Assembly (NCBI RefSeq): GCF_003952025.1
Contig: NZ_QXGI01000001.1
Coordinates: 1 to 64,000, forward strand
Direction: 5' to 3'
DNA: 64,000 bases
Source of the DNA: Bifidobacterium castoris
GTDB lineage: Bacteria > Actinomycetota > Actinomycetes > Actinomycetales > Bifidobacteriaceae
Part shown: positions 18,999 to 29,225 of the stretch, one piece after another
Layout of the letters: each line of letters begins with the position of its first letter
Numbering within the stretch: the stretch's first letter is position 1
The notes under the pieces: model-generated
Told to the model about the DNA's origin: nothing
The model's input: only the letters and a program-made list of their open reading frames with translations
Database searches by the model: none
Position numbers and translations under genes: made by a program

Positions 18999-20342
18999 AT
19001 GAACATCACCGCAGGGCATTTCGACAACGACGAGGCCGTGGCCTGCGAGCTGCGCGACGACGACCTCGACCCGGGGCGCCGTCCGATCGGTTCGCGCGCG
19101 GCGGCGCTCGTCGCCACCATCGTGCTGCTCGGCATCATCGTCGGCGCCTGCGCTGGACTGCTCACGCTGCTGCTGTATGCGATCGAGCATCTGGCGCTCG
19201 GCTTCGTCGAGTCGCCGTCGATGCCCGGTCCCTTCCTGACCCATCCGCTTCGTCGCGCCGTCTCGTTGATCGGCGGCGCGACGTTCGCCGCCGTCTGCTG
19301 GTGGCTGCTGCGCACGCGCACGACCGCCGTGCCGTCGGTGGGGCAGGCAGTGCGTGGCTCCCTGATGCCGGCATGGCAGACGGTGTGCCACGTGCTGCTG
19401 CAGATCGGCATCGTCGGCTGCGGGCTGTCGGTCGGACGCGAGGTCGCGCCGCGCGAACTGGGCGCGATGCTCGCGCAGCGCCTGTGCCGATGGACGGGGC
19501 TGCACCGGCGCGACCTGATGGAGGTCGTCGCCATCTCGGCGGGCGCGGGCCTCGCCGGCGTCTACAACGCGCCGCTCGCAGGCGCGTTCTTCGCGATCGA
19601 GATCCTACTCAAGGACGTGACGGCGGCCACCGTCGCGCTGTCGCTGCTGTGCTCGAGCCTCGCCGCATGGGTCGCCACGCTCATCAAGGGGACGCACGCC
19701 TTCTACGTCATCGGCGCGGTCGACGCGCACTTCACTCCCGACCTGTTCGCCTTCGCCGTCGCCGTCGGCGTGCTCGCCGGCGTATGCGGGGCGTGGTTCC
19801 GCCGCGGGGCGCAGTGGGCGGAATCACACAAGGCCCGCGGCTCGGCGATCCTGTGGCAGCTGCCGCTCGCCGGTGCCGTCACCGCCCTCGGCGCGATCTG
19901 GATCCCGCAGGTCATGGGCAACGGGCGCGCGACGGCGCAGATGGGTTTCGCGGGGCGCCCCGAGCTCGCGTTCATCCCGTTGCTGCTCGTCTCCTTCGCT
20001 GCGAAGGCCGTCGTCACGCTGATGACGATCCGCGCGGGCGCCTCGGGCGGCGTGCTCACGCCGGGCATCGCGCTCGGCTCGTCGCTCGGCTGCATGCTCG
20101 GCGTGTGCTGGCTGCTCATGTTCGGCACGAACTCGATCGGCGTGTACGCGCTGCTCGGGGCGTGCGCGCTGCTCGCCGCATCGCAGAACGCGCCGCTGAT
20201 GGCGATGACGCTCGTCATGGAGCTCACCGAGGCGCCGTCGAACCTGTATGTGCCGGTCGCATGCGCATGCGCCGTCTCGGTCGGCACGGGGAGGCTCGTC
20301 GAGCGTCTGCGCGCGCGGCGCGCGTCCGGGTCTCGGGAATAG
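18999..20342 (+). CDS. ClC-family chloride channel/transporter
   Basis: 447 residues, about ten or more hydrophobic segments. ClC signatures are present in diverged form: GREVAPRELGAML holds the Glu expected to gate the pore (canonical GREGP has changed to GREVAP), and GGVLTPGIALGSSLG matches the GxFxP region with Leu for Phe. A clear GSGIP motif is absent. No cytoplasmic CBS domains. Start ATG 18999 is 8 bases after GGAGG; ATGs at 18984 and 18993 are alternatives. Ion and mode (channel or H+ exchanger) cannot be told. Confidence 0.82.
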   Translation: MNITAGHFDNDEAVACELRDDDLDPGRRPIGSRAAALVATIVLLGIIVGACAGLLTLLLYAIEHLALGFVESPSMPGPFLTHPLRRAVSLIGGATFAAVCWWLLRTRTTAVPSVGQAVRGSLMPAWQTVCHVLLQIGIVGCGLSVGREVAPRELGAMLAQRLCRWTGLHRRDLMEVVAISAGAGLAGVYNAPLAGAFFAIEILLKDVTAATVALSLLCSSLAAWVATLIKGTHAFYVIGAVDAHFTPDLFAFAVAVGVLAGVCGAWFRRGAQWAESHKARGSAILWQLPLAGAVTALGAIWIPQVMGNGRATAQMGFAGRPELAFIPLLLVSFAAKAVVTLMTIRAGASGGVLTPGIALGSSLGCMLGVCWLLMFGTNSIGVYALLGACALLAASQNAPLMAMTLVMELTEAPSNLYVPVACACAVSVGTGRLVERLRARRASGSRE

Positions 20343-20408
20343 AAACGGGGCGCCGTCGTTTGAACCAAGTAATGTGACTGTTCAGGACACACCAATGAAG
20401 GAGACAAC

Positions 20409-21020
20409 GTGAGTAACCTACTTACGCCGACGATGGACGACGGCGCGACGCCGGCGGGCCCCGCCGATCCGATCTTCAACCGACTCCTCAAGGACCGCAT
20501 CATCTGGATGGGCGAGGAGGTCAAGGACGACATGGCGAACCGCATCTGCGCGCAGATGCTCATGCTCGCCGCCGAGGATCCCAAAAGCGACATCTGGCTC
20601 TACATCAACTCGCCGGGCGGCTCGATCACGGCCGGCATGGCGATCTACGACACGATGCAGCTCATCGAGCCGGACGTCGCGACGGTCGGCATCGGCATGT
20701 GCGCGTCGATGGGCCAGTTCCTGCTGAGCTCGGGCACGAAGGGCAAGCGCTTCCTCACGTCGCACGCGCGCGTGCTCATGCACCAGCCCTCGGGCGGCAT
20801 CGGCGGCACGACGACCGACGTGCGCATCAGCGCCGAGCTCATCATGAACATGAAGAAGACGCTCGCGGAGCTCACGGCCGAGCAGACGGGGCACACCGTC
20901 GAGGAGATCTACCGCGACAACGAATACGACCACTGGTTCACCGCGCAGGAGGCGCTCGAGTACGGCTTCGTCGACAAGCTCGTCTCGACGCACGACACGA
21001 TGAACACGGACAAGGAGTGA
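20409..21020 (+). CDS. clpP1: ATP-dependent Clp protease proteolytic subunit 1
   Basis: 203 residues. Serine peptidase subunit of the ClpP barrel. Catalytic Ser100 is in GMCASMGQF, His125 in VLMHQPSGG, and the Asp near residue 175 in the [12 protein letters not shown] region. GTG start at 20409 after AAGGAGA. Two bases separate its stop from clpP2, so the two subunits are made together, as expected for the mixed ClpP1P2 complex of Actinobacteria. Confidence 0.96.
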   Translation: MSNLLTPTMDDGATPAGPADPIFNRLLKDRIIWMGEEVKDDMANRICAQMLMLAAEDPKSDIWLYINSPGGSITAGMAIYDTMQLIEPDVATVGIGMCASMGQFLLSSGTKGKRFLTSHARVLMHQPSGGIGGTTTDVRISAELIMNMKKTLAELTAEQTGHTVEEIYRDNEYDHWFTAQEALEYGFVDKLVSTHDTMNTDKE

Positions 21021-21022
21021 GC

Positions 21023-21706
21023 ATGGCATCCGAGGAAGCGAAATTCGTCGCCCGCGCCGAACGACTCGCCGGACCGCGTGGCGTGGCCGGCTTCCAGCCG
21101 CCGAGCGCGCGCTACATCGTGCCGGAGTTCGAGGAGAAGACGCCGTACGGCTACAAGCGGCAGAACCCGTACACGAGGCTTTTCGACGACCGCATCATCT
21201 TCATGGGCGTCCAGGTGGACGACACGACGGCCGACGACATCATGGCGCAGCTGCTCGTGCTCGAAAGCATGGACCCGAACCGCGACGTGATGATGTACAT
21301 CAACTCGCCGGGCGGCTCGATGACGGCGATGACGGCGATCTACGACACGATGAACTACATCCAGCCGGACGTGCAGACCGTGTGCCTCGGCCAGGCGGCC
21401 TCCGCGGCGGCGATCCTGCTCGCGGCCGGCACGAAGGGCAAGCGCCTGATTCTGCCGAACGCGCGCGTGCTCATCCACCAGCCGGCGATCGACCAGGGAT
21501 TCGGCAAGGCGACCGAGATCGAGATTCAGGCCAAGGAGATGCTGCGCATGCGCCAGTGGCTCGAGGACACGCTCGCGAAGCACACCGGCCAGCCGATCGA
21601 ACGCATCCGCAAGGACATCGAGGTCGACACGTTCCTGACGGCCCAGGAGGCCAAGGAATACGGCATCGTCGACGAGGTGCTCGAGCCGCGCGGCGCGAAG
21701 GCCTGA
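21023..21706 (+). CDS. clpP2: ATP-dependent Clp protease proteolytic subunit 2
   Basis: 227 residues. Catalytic Ser127 in GQAASAAAIL and His152 in VLIHQPAIDQ. It has an N-terminal extension of about 25 residues before the conserved RYIVPEFEEKTPYGYKRQ segment, probably including a processed propeptide. RBS AAGGAG overlaps the end of clpP1. Forms a heteromeric barrel with ClpP1, docked by ClpX. Confidence 0.96.
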   Translation: MASEEAKFVARAERLAGPRGVAGFQPPSARYIVPEFEEKTPYGYKRQNPYTRLFDDRIIFMGVQVDDTTADDIMAQLLVLESMDPNRDVMMYINSPGGSMTAMTAIYDTMNYIQPDVQTVCLGQAASAAAILLAAGTKGKRLILPNARVLIHQPAIDQGFGKATEIEIQAKEMLRMRQWLEDTLAKHTGQPIERIRKDIEVDTFLTAQEAKEYGIVDEVLEPRGAKA

Positions 21707-21744
21707 GGCCTGCTGACGCCGCCTGGGGCGCATACGGAGCATAG

Positions 21745-21801
21745 GCGGAACACGGCGGCGCCGACCCACGCATCACAGTGGTCGGCGCCGCCGTGTTCCG
21801 C
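21745..21801 (+). terminator. Long perfect hairpin after clpP2
   Basis: 22-bp perfect stem (21745-21766 with 21780-21801), 13-nt loop, no T tract. It lies between clpP2 and clpX, which are on the same strand, so clpX may have its own promoter or depend on read-through. Confidence 0.7.
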
Positions 21802-21921
21802 GTTGTGCGGGGGCGTCTTGCGGCCCATCGTGCATCCTGGCGGCTATCATGGGTCGCGGCGGCGCACGGCGCGCCGCGGCCGGCGACGACGGCATCCGCG
21901 ACACGGCGAGGGACGGCGACG

Positions 21922-23265
<1,344 letters not shown>

Positions 23266-23320
23266 GGGAAGGGGAGAGGAGTCGGCGAATGCACGGAAAC
23301 AGTGGCGACACGCCGACGAT

Positions 23321-23349
23321 TTGATGTGATTGTGAAAGCGTTGTATATT
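23321..23349 (+). promoter_or_regulatory. Probable promoter of the tRNA-Arg pair
   Basis: TTGATG (23321-23326), 17-bp spacer, TATATT (23344-23349). It sits in an unusually AT-rich patch and would start transcription just before the first tRNA at 23377. Confidence 0.65.
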
Positions 23350-23376
23350 TTTCGAGTTGCCAAAAACAAGCAACAT

Positions 23377-23450
23377 GCGCGAGTAGCCCAGCGGATTAGA
23401 GCAGCTGACTACGGATCAGCAGGTCGCAGGTTCGAATCCTGTCTCGCGCA
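23377..23450 (+). tRNA. tRNA-Arg (ACG), copy 1
   Basis: 74 nt without encoded CCA. Acceptor GCGCGAG pairs CTCGCGC with discriminator A. Anticodon arm GCTGA-CTACGGA-TCAGC gives anticodon ACG (reads CGN codons after A34 deamination). T arm GCAGG-TTCGAAT-CCTGT. The D stem is GCCC against GAGC, leaving a C12-A23 mismatch. Confidence 0.95.
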
Positions 23451-23506
23451 CTTGGCCGTTGCAGTGGAGGCGTGCGAACGTCGGTCACTTCGGATGCAGC
23501 GGCGCT

Positions 23507-23580
23507 GCGCGAGTAGCCCAGCGGATTAGAGCAGCTGACTACGGATCAGCAGGTCGCAGGTTCGAATCCTGTCTCGCGCA
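23507..23580 (+). tRNA. tRNA-Arg (ACG), copy 2
   Basis: Identical over all 74 nt to the copy at 23377, including the C12-A23 D-stem mismatch. Flanks differ, and 56 bp separate the two, so the duplication is confined to the tRNA. Probably co-transcribed from the single upstream promoter and ended by the hairpin at 23584. Confidence 0.95.
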
Positions 23581-23583
23581 CAA

Positions 23584-23617
23584 TAAGCCCTTGGCTGCGT
23601 ATGCAGTCAAGGGCTTA
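23584..23617 (+). terminator. Terminator of the tRNA-Arg pair
   Basis: TAAGCCCTTG / CAAGGGCTTA stem (23584-23593 with 23608-23617), extended inside by CTGC / GCAG. Begins three bases after tRNA copy 2. Only a weak following tract. Confidence 0.75.
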
Positions 23618-23959
23618 ACCAATTTCCGGCTTCGGACCGGCGCATCGCGGTCTCGGCCGCCGTGGAGGCATGCGCGTATGCGACGCAACGCCATCGTTCA
23701 GCGCTTCCCACGCATGCTCATACCCGTCAGCCATGCCATACGCGCCCATGAATGGTATGGGCAACCGGCCGTCCTGCCATACGTATACGGAAGTCGGCAT
23801 ACGCCGCGCCGTCAAGGTGGGATGGAACGTACCGGTTGCGGTGAGACCCCATGAAACGATGGTTCGGATTGCGCCGCTCGTAACATGGGGGCGCTAGGGT
23901 GGCGTTCCGTATGAAGCGGACGGCGCGCCCCGATGGCGTGCCCGGAGTATGGAGACAGC
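23618..23959. other. Gap without a convincing gene
   Basis: 342 bp between the tRNA terminator and the MalY-type gene. It is lower in GC than neighbours and rich in GCATAC/GTATGC words. A minus-strand frame (ATG at 23800, stop at 23615) gives MPTSVYVWQDGRLPIPF and more, but it has no ribosome binding site and ends inside the tRNA terminator, so I do not call it a gene; it may be a decayed fragment. Confidence 0.5.
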
Positions 23960-25144
23960 ATGTTCGATTTCGACACCCGCCCCGAACGCCGGCGCACGAC
24001 GTCGGCCAAATGGAAGCTCATCGAGGACGAGCTTGGCGCGGGGCACGACGACGTCGTCGCGATGTCGGTCGCCGACATGGAGTTCGTCCCGGCGCCGCAG
24101 ATCGTCGACGCAATCGTGGACGCGGCGCGCCATGACGTCTTCGGATACGACTATGCGACCGGCGCCTACTACGAGGCGGTCGTGGGCTGGATGCGCCGGC
24201 GCCACGGCCTTGAGATCGACCCGGCATGGATACGGCTGTCCGACGGCGTCATGCCGGCGATCAACACGGCGCTGCGCGCGTTCACTCATCCGGGCGACGT
24301 CATCGTCATCCAGCGGCCGGTGTACCACCCGTTCACCAACGCTGCGCGCGGCAACGGGTTGACGATCTCGAACAACGCGCTCGTCCGCGACGAGGCGTCG
24401 GGACGCTACACGATCGACTTCGACGACCTCGGTGCGCGTCTCTCCGACCCGCGCTGCACGGCGATGCTGCTGTGCAACCCGCACAACCCGGTCGGCCGCG
24501 TCTGGACCGCCGACGAACTGCGTCGGATCGGCGACCTGTGCATCGCGCACGACGTGCTGCTGCTCGTCGACGAGATCCACGCCGACTTCGGACGCGACGG
24601 CCATCCGGTGACGATGCTCGGCGCGCTCGGCGAGCCCTACGCGAGCCATGCGATCGAGTTCACGGCGCCGACGAAGACCTTCAACCTCGCCGGACTGCTG
24701 TGTTCGAACGCCTTCATCCGCGACGGCGCCCTGCGTGCGCGCTACGACGTCGCCGCCGCGAACATCGGCGGCATGACCGTCAGCCACTTCGGACTCGTCG
24801 CCTGCATCGCCGCCTACGACGACGCCGAGGCGTGGTTCGACGAGCTGCTCGACGTGCTCGAACGCAACCGCGGCGTGCTCGCCGACTTCGCGTCCGCGCA
24901 TCCGGGCGTCGCGCTCGTCGAGCCCGAGGGCACCTACCTCGCCTGGGTCGACTTCCGCGGTCTCGGCCTCGACCCGGACGCGCTGCGCGACTTCATGCAC
25001 GAGCGCGCCCGCGTCTACTTCGACGAGGGCGTGATGTTCGGTCCCGAAGGCGCCGGGTTCGAACGCATCAACCTCGCCTGCCCGACGCCGATGCTGCAGG
25101 AGGTGCTCGCCCGTCTCGGGACGGCGCTTGCGACGCTTGGATGA
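23960..25144 (+). CDS. MalY/PatB-family PLP-dependent C-S lyase (cystathionine beta-lyase type)
   Basis: 394 residues, fold-type I aminotransferase. PLP Lys239 is in APTKTFNLAG; other marks are MSVADMEFVPAP near the N-terminus, CNPHNPVGRVW and LVDEIHADF. This subgroup splits C-S bonds of cystathionine, cystine or cysteine to give pyruvate, ammonia and a thiol. Start ATG 23960 has GGAG five bases upstream; an upstream ATG at 23933 lacks one. It fits the sulfur amino acid theme of the window (MetNIQ, MetY). Confidence 0.88.
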   Translation: MFDFDTRPERRRTTSAKWKLIEDELGAGHDDVVAMSVADMEFVPAPQIVDAIVDAARHDVFGYDYATGAYYEAVVGWMRRRHGLEIDPAWIRLSDGVMPAINTALRAFTHPGDVIVIQRPVYHPFTNAARGNGLTISNNALVRDEASGRYTIDFDDLGARLSDPRCTAMLLCNPHNPVGRVWTADELRRIGDLCIAHDVLLLVDEIHADFGRDGHPVTMLGALGEPYASHAIEFTAPTKTFNLAGLLCSNAFIRDGALRARYDVAAANIGGMTVSHFGLVACIAAYDDAEAWFDELLDVLERNRGVLADFASAHPGVALVEPEGTYLAWVDFRGLGLDPDALRDFMHERARVYFDEGVMFGPEGAGFERINLACPTPMLQEVLARLGTALATLG

Positions 25145-25301
25145 TGGCGCGCGGCGCCGGGCGCCGAGTACGGCGGCCGGCGGAGTCGAGAAAGCGTGAA
25201 CATCCGGCGCCGGCGTCTAGGCGGCCGGCACCGGATGCGGCATAATGGAAGACGTTTGTGTGTGGAAGGCGGCCGTCACGGCCGCATGAACGGGAGGTGC
25301 G

Positions 25302-26735
25302 ATGAGCGGGAAATCACAGGGACCATGGGCGGCCATCCGAAGGGTGGCGGCTTCGGACCGCATATCCGGCCTGATCATGCTCGGCTTCGCGCTCATGGGC
25401 CTCATTCTGGCGAACATCCCGGCGACGGCCGCATGGTTCGAGCATCTGTCGCACTTCGAGCTGGGCATACCCGGCACGAACATCATGATGGGCGTCGGGC
25501 ATTGGGCCCAGGATGGGCTGCTGACGATCTTCTTCCTCGTCGTCGGCCTTGAGCTCAAGCAGGAGCTGACGACCGGGTCGCTGTCGAACGTCCGCGCCGC
25601 CGCCGTGCCGATGCTGTGCGCCGTCGGCGGCATGATCGTGCCGCCGATCCTGTTCATCGCCGTCGTCGCGCTGTTCTCGCGCTACGGCGCCGGCGACCCG
25701 GGCAGCCTGCTCATCGCGAACGGCGCGACCTTCCCGTTCTCCGAGGCGGCGCACGGATGGGCGATCCCGACGGCGACCGACATCGCGTTCTCGCTCGCCG
25801 TGCTCGCGCTGTTCGCCAAGGCGCTGCCGGGGTCGATCCGCGCGTTCCTGATGACGCTGGCGACCGTCGACGACCTGCTCGCGATCATCCTCATCGCCGT
25901 GTTCTTCTCGTCGCTCAACGCCTGGTACTGGTTCGTCGGCATCGCCGTGTGCGCCGTAGCCTGGTACTTCCTCGTGCGCATGCGCAAGGTGCCGTGGTTC
26001 GGCGTCGCCGTCATCGGCGTCCTGTCATGGGTCATGATGTACGAGGCAGGCGTGCATCCGACGCTCGCCGGCGTCCTCGTCGGCCTGCTCACGCCTGCGC
26101 GCGCGATGTACGGGGAGCGCGACGCCCGCGCCGAACGCTACGCCGACAAGCTCCAGCCGTTCTCGGCGCTGCTCGCGCTGCCGATCTTCGCGTTCTTCGC
26201 CACCGGCGTGCACTTCGACGCGATCACGCCGATGCTGCTCGTCTCGCCGATCGTCATCGGCATCATCGTCGCGCTCGTCGTCGGCAAGCCGCTCGGCATC
26301 ATGGCCGTCGCATGGTGCTCGACGCATATCGGGACCCTGAGGATGCCGAAGGGGCTGCGCGTGCGCGACATGTTCCCGGCGGCCGTCGCCTGCGGCATCG
26401 GCTTCACCGTCTCCTTCCTGATCGCCTCGCTCGCCTACGCCAACGCCGAACTGTCCGCCGAAGCGCGCTTCGGCGTGCTGCTTGCGTCGCTGCTCGCCGC
26501 CGCCGTCTCCGGCGTGCTGCTGAGCCGCCAGTCGAAGCGCTTCGAGGCGCGCGCGGCCATGGCGAAGGCTGCGCCGGACGCGCAACACGGCCCGGAGCGC
26601 TTCGAGACCACGCTCGCCGATGGTACTGTGGTGCTCAGCCAGAGCATCGGAGGCAGACGAAAGGAGCCGGCACATGACGACGGAACGGCGGCTGCAGGCA
26701 AACGAACGAAACGAGGACGCCGCACGCGTCGATGA
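25302..26735 (+). CDS. nhaA: Na+/H+ antiporter NhaA
   Basis: 477 residues, about 12 transmembrane segments. Typical NhaA features: FFLVVGLELKQEL, PTATDIAFSLAVLAL and TVDDLLAIILIAVFFS, which carries the paired Asp of the ion site; PIFAFFATGV is also conserved. It exchanges Na+ or Li+ for protons and supports pH and salt tolerance. The hydrophilic C-terminal tail of about 65 residues ends in a Lys/Arg-rich stretch. ATG 25302 follows GGGAGGTG. The last 62 bases overlap the next gene. Confidence 0.95.
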   Translation: MSGKSQGPWAAIRRVAASDRISGLIMLGFALMGLILANIPATAAWFEHLSHFELGIPGTNIMMGVGHWAQDGLLTIFFLVVGLELKQELTTGSLSNVRAAAVPMLCAVGGMIVPPILFIAVVALFSRYGAGDPGSLLIANGATFPFSEAAHGWAIPTATDIAFSLAVLALFAKALPGSIRAFLMTLATVDDLLAIILIAVFFSSLNAWYWFVGIAVCAVAWYFLVRMRKVPWFGVAVIGVLSWVMMYEAGVHPTLAGVLVGLLTPARAMYGERDARAERYADKLQPFSALLALPIFAFFATGVHFDAITPMLLVSPIVIGIIVALVVGKPLGIMAVAWCSTHIGTLRMPKGLRVRDMFPAAVACGIGFTVSFLIASLAYANAELSAEARFGVLLASLLAAAVSGVLLSRQSKRFEARAAMAKAAPDAQHGPERFETTLADGTVVLSQSIGGRRKEPAHDDGTAAAGKRTKRGRRTRR

Positions 26736-27486
26736 CGCGACGTGGGGCGACGGCGCCTCGCCGCTCGGGCAGACCTACCGGCAGGGCGCCGTGCTGCTGC
26801 GCGGCCAGATGATCCCGCAGGAGAGCACGACCGAACGGCTGCTCAAGCCGGACACGTCGACCGATTGGCTGCACCGCGACCCGTGGCGCGTCCTGCGCAT
26901 CCAGGCCGAGTTCGTCGACGGCTTCGGCTCGCTCGCCAATCTGGGCCCCGCCGTCAGCATCTTCGGATCGGCGCGCATCCAGCCCGACGAGGCCGCCTAC
27001 CGCGCCGCGCTCGCGATGGGCGAACGCATCGCGCGACGCGACGTCGCCGTCATCACCGGAGGCGGCCCCGGCATCATGGAGGCCGCGAACAAGGGCGCCG
27101 CGCTCGCCGGCGGCAAATCGGTGGGGCTCGGCATCGAGCTGCCGCATGAGCAGGGCATCAACGAATGGGTCAACCTCGGCATGACCTTCCGGTATTTCTT
27201 CGTGCGCAAGACGATGTTCATGAAGTACTCGCAGGGCATCATCGTGTGCCCGGGCGGCTTCGGCACGCTCGACGAGACCTTCGAGGCGCTCACGCTCGTG
27301 CAGACGCACAAGGTGGCGCGCATCCCGATCGCGCTGTACGACACGGCGTACTGGCAAGGGCTGTTCGACTGGATCAACGGCGCCGTCAAGGACCGAGGCC
27401 TCATCTCGGCGCTCGACCCGTCGCTCGTGACGATCACCGACGACGTCGACGAGGCCGTCGCCGTCGCCACGTCGCAGATCGGCTGA
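26674..27486 (+). CDS. LOG-family protein (TIGR00730), putative nucleotide phosphoribohydrolase
   Basis: 270 residues. The catalytic motif pair of the LOG/lysine decarboxylase-like family is present: GGGPGIMEAANKGA and PGGFGTLDE. Members remove ribose 5-phosphate from cytokinin nucleotides or AMP-like substrates; the substrate here is unknown. An N-terminal part of about 90 residues precedes the Rossmann domain. ATG 26674 has AAGGAG seven bases upstream and starts 62 bases inside nhaA in another frame, indicating coupling. Confidence 0.88.
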   Translation: MTTERRLQANERNEDAARVDDATWGDGASPLGQTYRQGAVLLRGQMIPQESTTERLLKPDTSTDWLHRDPWRVLRIQAEFVDGFGSLANLGPAVSIFGSARIQPDEAAYRAALAMGERIARRDVAVITGGGPGIMEAANKGAALAGGKSVGLGIELPHEQGINEWVNLGMTFRYFFVRKTMFMKYSQGIIVCPGGFGTLDETFEALTLVQTHKVARIPIALYDTAYWQGLFDWINGAVKDRGLISALDPSLVTITDDVDEAVAVATSQIG

Positions 27487-27492
27487 CGCGCG

Positions 27493-27555
27493 CGGACGCA
27501 TATGGTGGCGCCCCGCGACCCCCAAGGGGTCGCGGGGCGCCACCATATGCGTCCG
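27493..27555. terminator. 30-bp perfect bidirectional hairpin
   Basis: Perfect 30-bp inverted repeat (27493-27522 with 27526-27555) with a 3-nt loop CAA, between the LOG gene and the convergent O-methyltransferase gene. No T tract on either side. Confidence 0.8.
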
Positions 27556-27566
27556 GGTGATGCGTC

Positions 27567-28241
27567 TCAGCGCAGCACGGCGATGAGCACGCCGTCGCCG
27601 GTCGGCGTCATCGCACTGACGAAGCGTTCGTCGTCCTCGATGCGCTCGAGCAGCGCACGCATGAGCACCGCCTTCTCGCCGCGGTCGGCCGGGTTCGTCA
27701 GGCCGCCCTTGGCATGCGGCGCGCGCGTCGCGAGCGCGTCGGTGAACACGACGGCGCCGCCGCGCCGCAGCAGACGGGGCGCCTGATCGAACACCGGCAT
27801 GTAGTTCGAGGCGTCGCCGGCCACGACGATGAGGTCGTAGTCGTTGCCATTGAGCCGCTGGAGGAAGACGGATGGCGTGGCGTTGACGGCGCGCAGCGTC
27901 GTGCGCGTCGTGTCGTCGATGCCGGAGAAGAACGCGCGGATCGCCGCGACGCCGGCGGCGGACGAGTCGACGGCGGTGAGCTTGCCGGCGCCGGCAAGGC
28001 CCTCGACGAGCTGCGCGGTCTCGACGAGCGAGCCGGTGCCGACGACGATCGCGGATGTGGCCTTCGTCATCTGCGCGAAGGCGTTGAGCAGGAAGCCCTC
28101 CGAGGCGGGGCACGGCGCGAGTTCGGCCTGCTGTGCCAGCTTGCGCGCGTCGCGCACGATCCGCGGTTCGCGCGCCGATTCGTGGTCCTCGATGCAGACC
28201 CATGCCTTGGCGTGGTTGTCGTATGTGCGTTTGTCCATCAT
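27567..28241 (-). CDS. O-methyltransferase-like SAM-dependent enzyme
   Basis: 224 residues, class I Rossmann methyltransferase of the O-methyltransferase family 3 (caffeoyl-CoA OMT-like). SAM-binding features: AIVVGTGSLVETAQLVEG, LTAVDSSAAG, YDLIVVAGDASNYMP and LLRRGGAVVFTDAL. The substrate is unknown. Start is uncertain among ATG 28241, ATG 28238 and GTG 28259; the last would overlap frdB. It closes a minus-strand run of six closely spaced genes. Confidence 0.82.
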   Translation of the reverse strand: MMDKRTYDNHAKAWVCIEDHESAREPRIVRDARKLAQQAELAPCPASEGFLLNAFAQMTKATSAIVVGTGSLVETAQLVEGLAGAGKLTAVDSSAAGVAAIRAFFSGIDDTTRTTLRAVNATPSVFLQRLNGNDYDLIVVAGDASNYMPVFDQAPRLLRRGGAVVFTDALATRAPHAKGGLTNPADRGEKAVLMRALLERIEDDERFVSAMTPTGDGVLIAVLR

Positions 28242-28248
28242 CGCCGCG

Positions 28249-29181
28249 TCACGCCTCACGTTCCTTGACCTGTGCGATGAGCTGCCAGATCTGCTCTCCG
28301 ACGTCGATGCCCACCGGGCATTCGCGCGAGCAGGCGCGCACCGACTGGCAGGCCTGGATGCCGTCCGCCGTGTCGATCGCCTCGAGCCTCTCGCAGGTGG
28401 CCTCGTCGCGGGAATCGTCGATGAACCTGGCCTGGTTGATCAGCGCGGCCGGTCCGATGAACGCCTCGCCGCCGGCGTACACCGGGCACGCGCCCTCACA
28501 GGCTCCGCAGACGATGCAGGTCGTCAGCGTCTCGTACTTCGCGAGCTGTTCGGGGCTCTGCAGGTATTCGAGCACGTCGACCTTGCCGTCCTCGGTGGTC
28601 GCGAGCACGCCGTCGGCGATCAGATACGGCTTGAGCCGTTTGATCTGCTCGAGCATCGGGTCGATGTCGGCGATGAGGTCGCGGTCGACGGCGAATCCGG
28701 GCAGAGGCGCGAGCTCGATGACGCCGAGCCCGTCGGCGCCGTTCGTCGCGTCGGCCGGCTCGCCCGCGTCGGAGCCGGTGCGCCGGAAGCCTTCGGCGTC
28801 GACGAGGCGCTCGGGCTGCGCCCAGTCACCGATCTTCGCCTTGCACAGCAGCGTCGGCGTGCCGTTGACGGCGGCCGCGTCGGAGCCGCACATGCCGTGG
28901 CCGCACGAGTAACGGAACATGAGCGTCGGGTCGATCGTGCGCTTGACGCGCAGCAGGCAGTCGAGGATCGTCTCGTCGCCGCGCACGTCGAGCGTGTAGT
29001 CCTGCGTCCACTGTTTGCCGCGCGGACGGCGCGCGGCGCGCGCCGGCGAGTCGCCGAACGGCGACGCCTTGCGCGCGAAGGGGCTGGAGCCGCGCGCGCG
29101 GTCGCGCTCGCGCGCCGGCTTGGGGGAGAAGCGGTGCACGCGCAGCGTGACCGTCGTCCCGGATGATGCTAGTTGAGCCAT
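28249..29181 (-). CDS. Fumarate reductase/succinate dehydrogenase iron-sulfur subunit
   Basis: 310 residues. The [2Fe-2S] site is SCGHGMCGSD followed by a later Cys (C93, C98, Asp101 in place of the third Cys, C113); an Asp here is also found in E. coli SdhB. The C-terminal domain has CIVCGACEGACP and CQSVRACSRECP for the [4Fe-4S] and [3Fe-4S] clusters. A basic insert of about 35 residues (21-56, rich in Arg and Ala) interrupts the N-terminal ferredoxin fold. Passes electrons from the flavoprotein encoded 44 bp upstream. No anchor subunit gene is nearby. Confidence 0.9.
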   Translation of the reverse strand: MAQLASSGTTVTLRVHRFSPKPARERDRARGSSPFARKASPFGDSPARAARRPRGKQWTQDYTLDVRGDETILDCLLRVKRTIDPTLMFRYSCGHGMCGSDAAAVNGTPTLLCKAKIGDWAQPERLVDAEGFRRTGSDAGEPADATNGADGLGVIELAPLPGFAVDRDLIADIDPMLEQIKRLKPYLIADGVLATTEDGKVDVLEYLQSPEQLAKYETLTTCIVCGACEGACPVYAGGEAFIGPAALINQARFIDDSRDEATCERLEAIDTADGIQACQSVRACSRECPVGIDVGEQIWQLIAQVKEREA

Positions 29182-29225
29182 GCGTTCCCTTTCATGCCTG
29201 TTCCACTATAGACGTCCGGGGCGCG

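Noticed and set aside
20343-20408. ClgR-type operator before clpP1
   Set aside because: I looked for a CGC-N5-GCG pattern in the 66-bp gap and found only unpaired halves.
23615-23815. Small minus-strand frame in the gap after the tRNAs
   Set aside because: No ribosome binding site and its end lies inside the tRNA terminator stem; kept only as a note in the gap entry.
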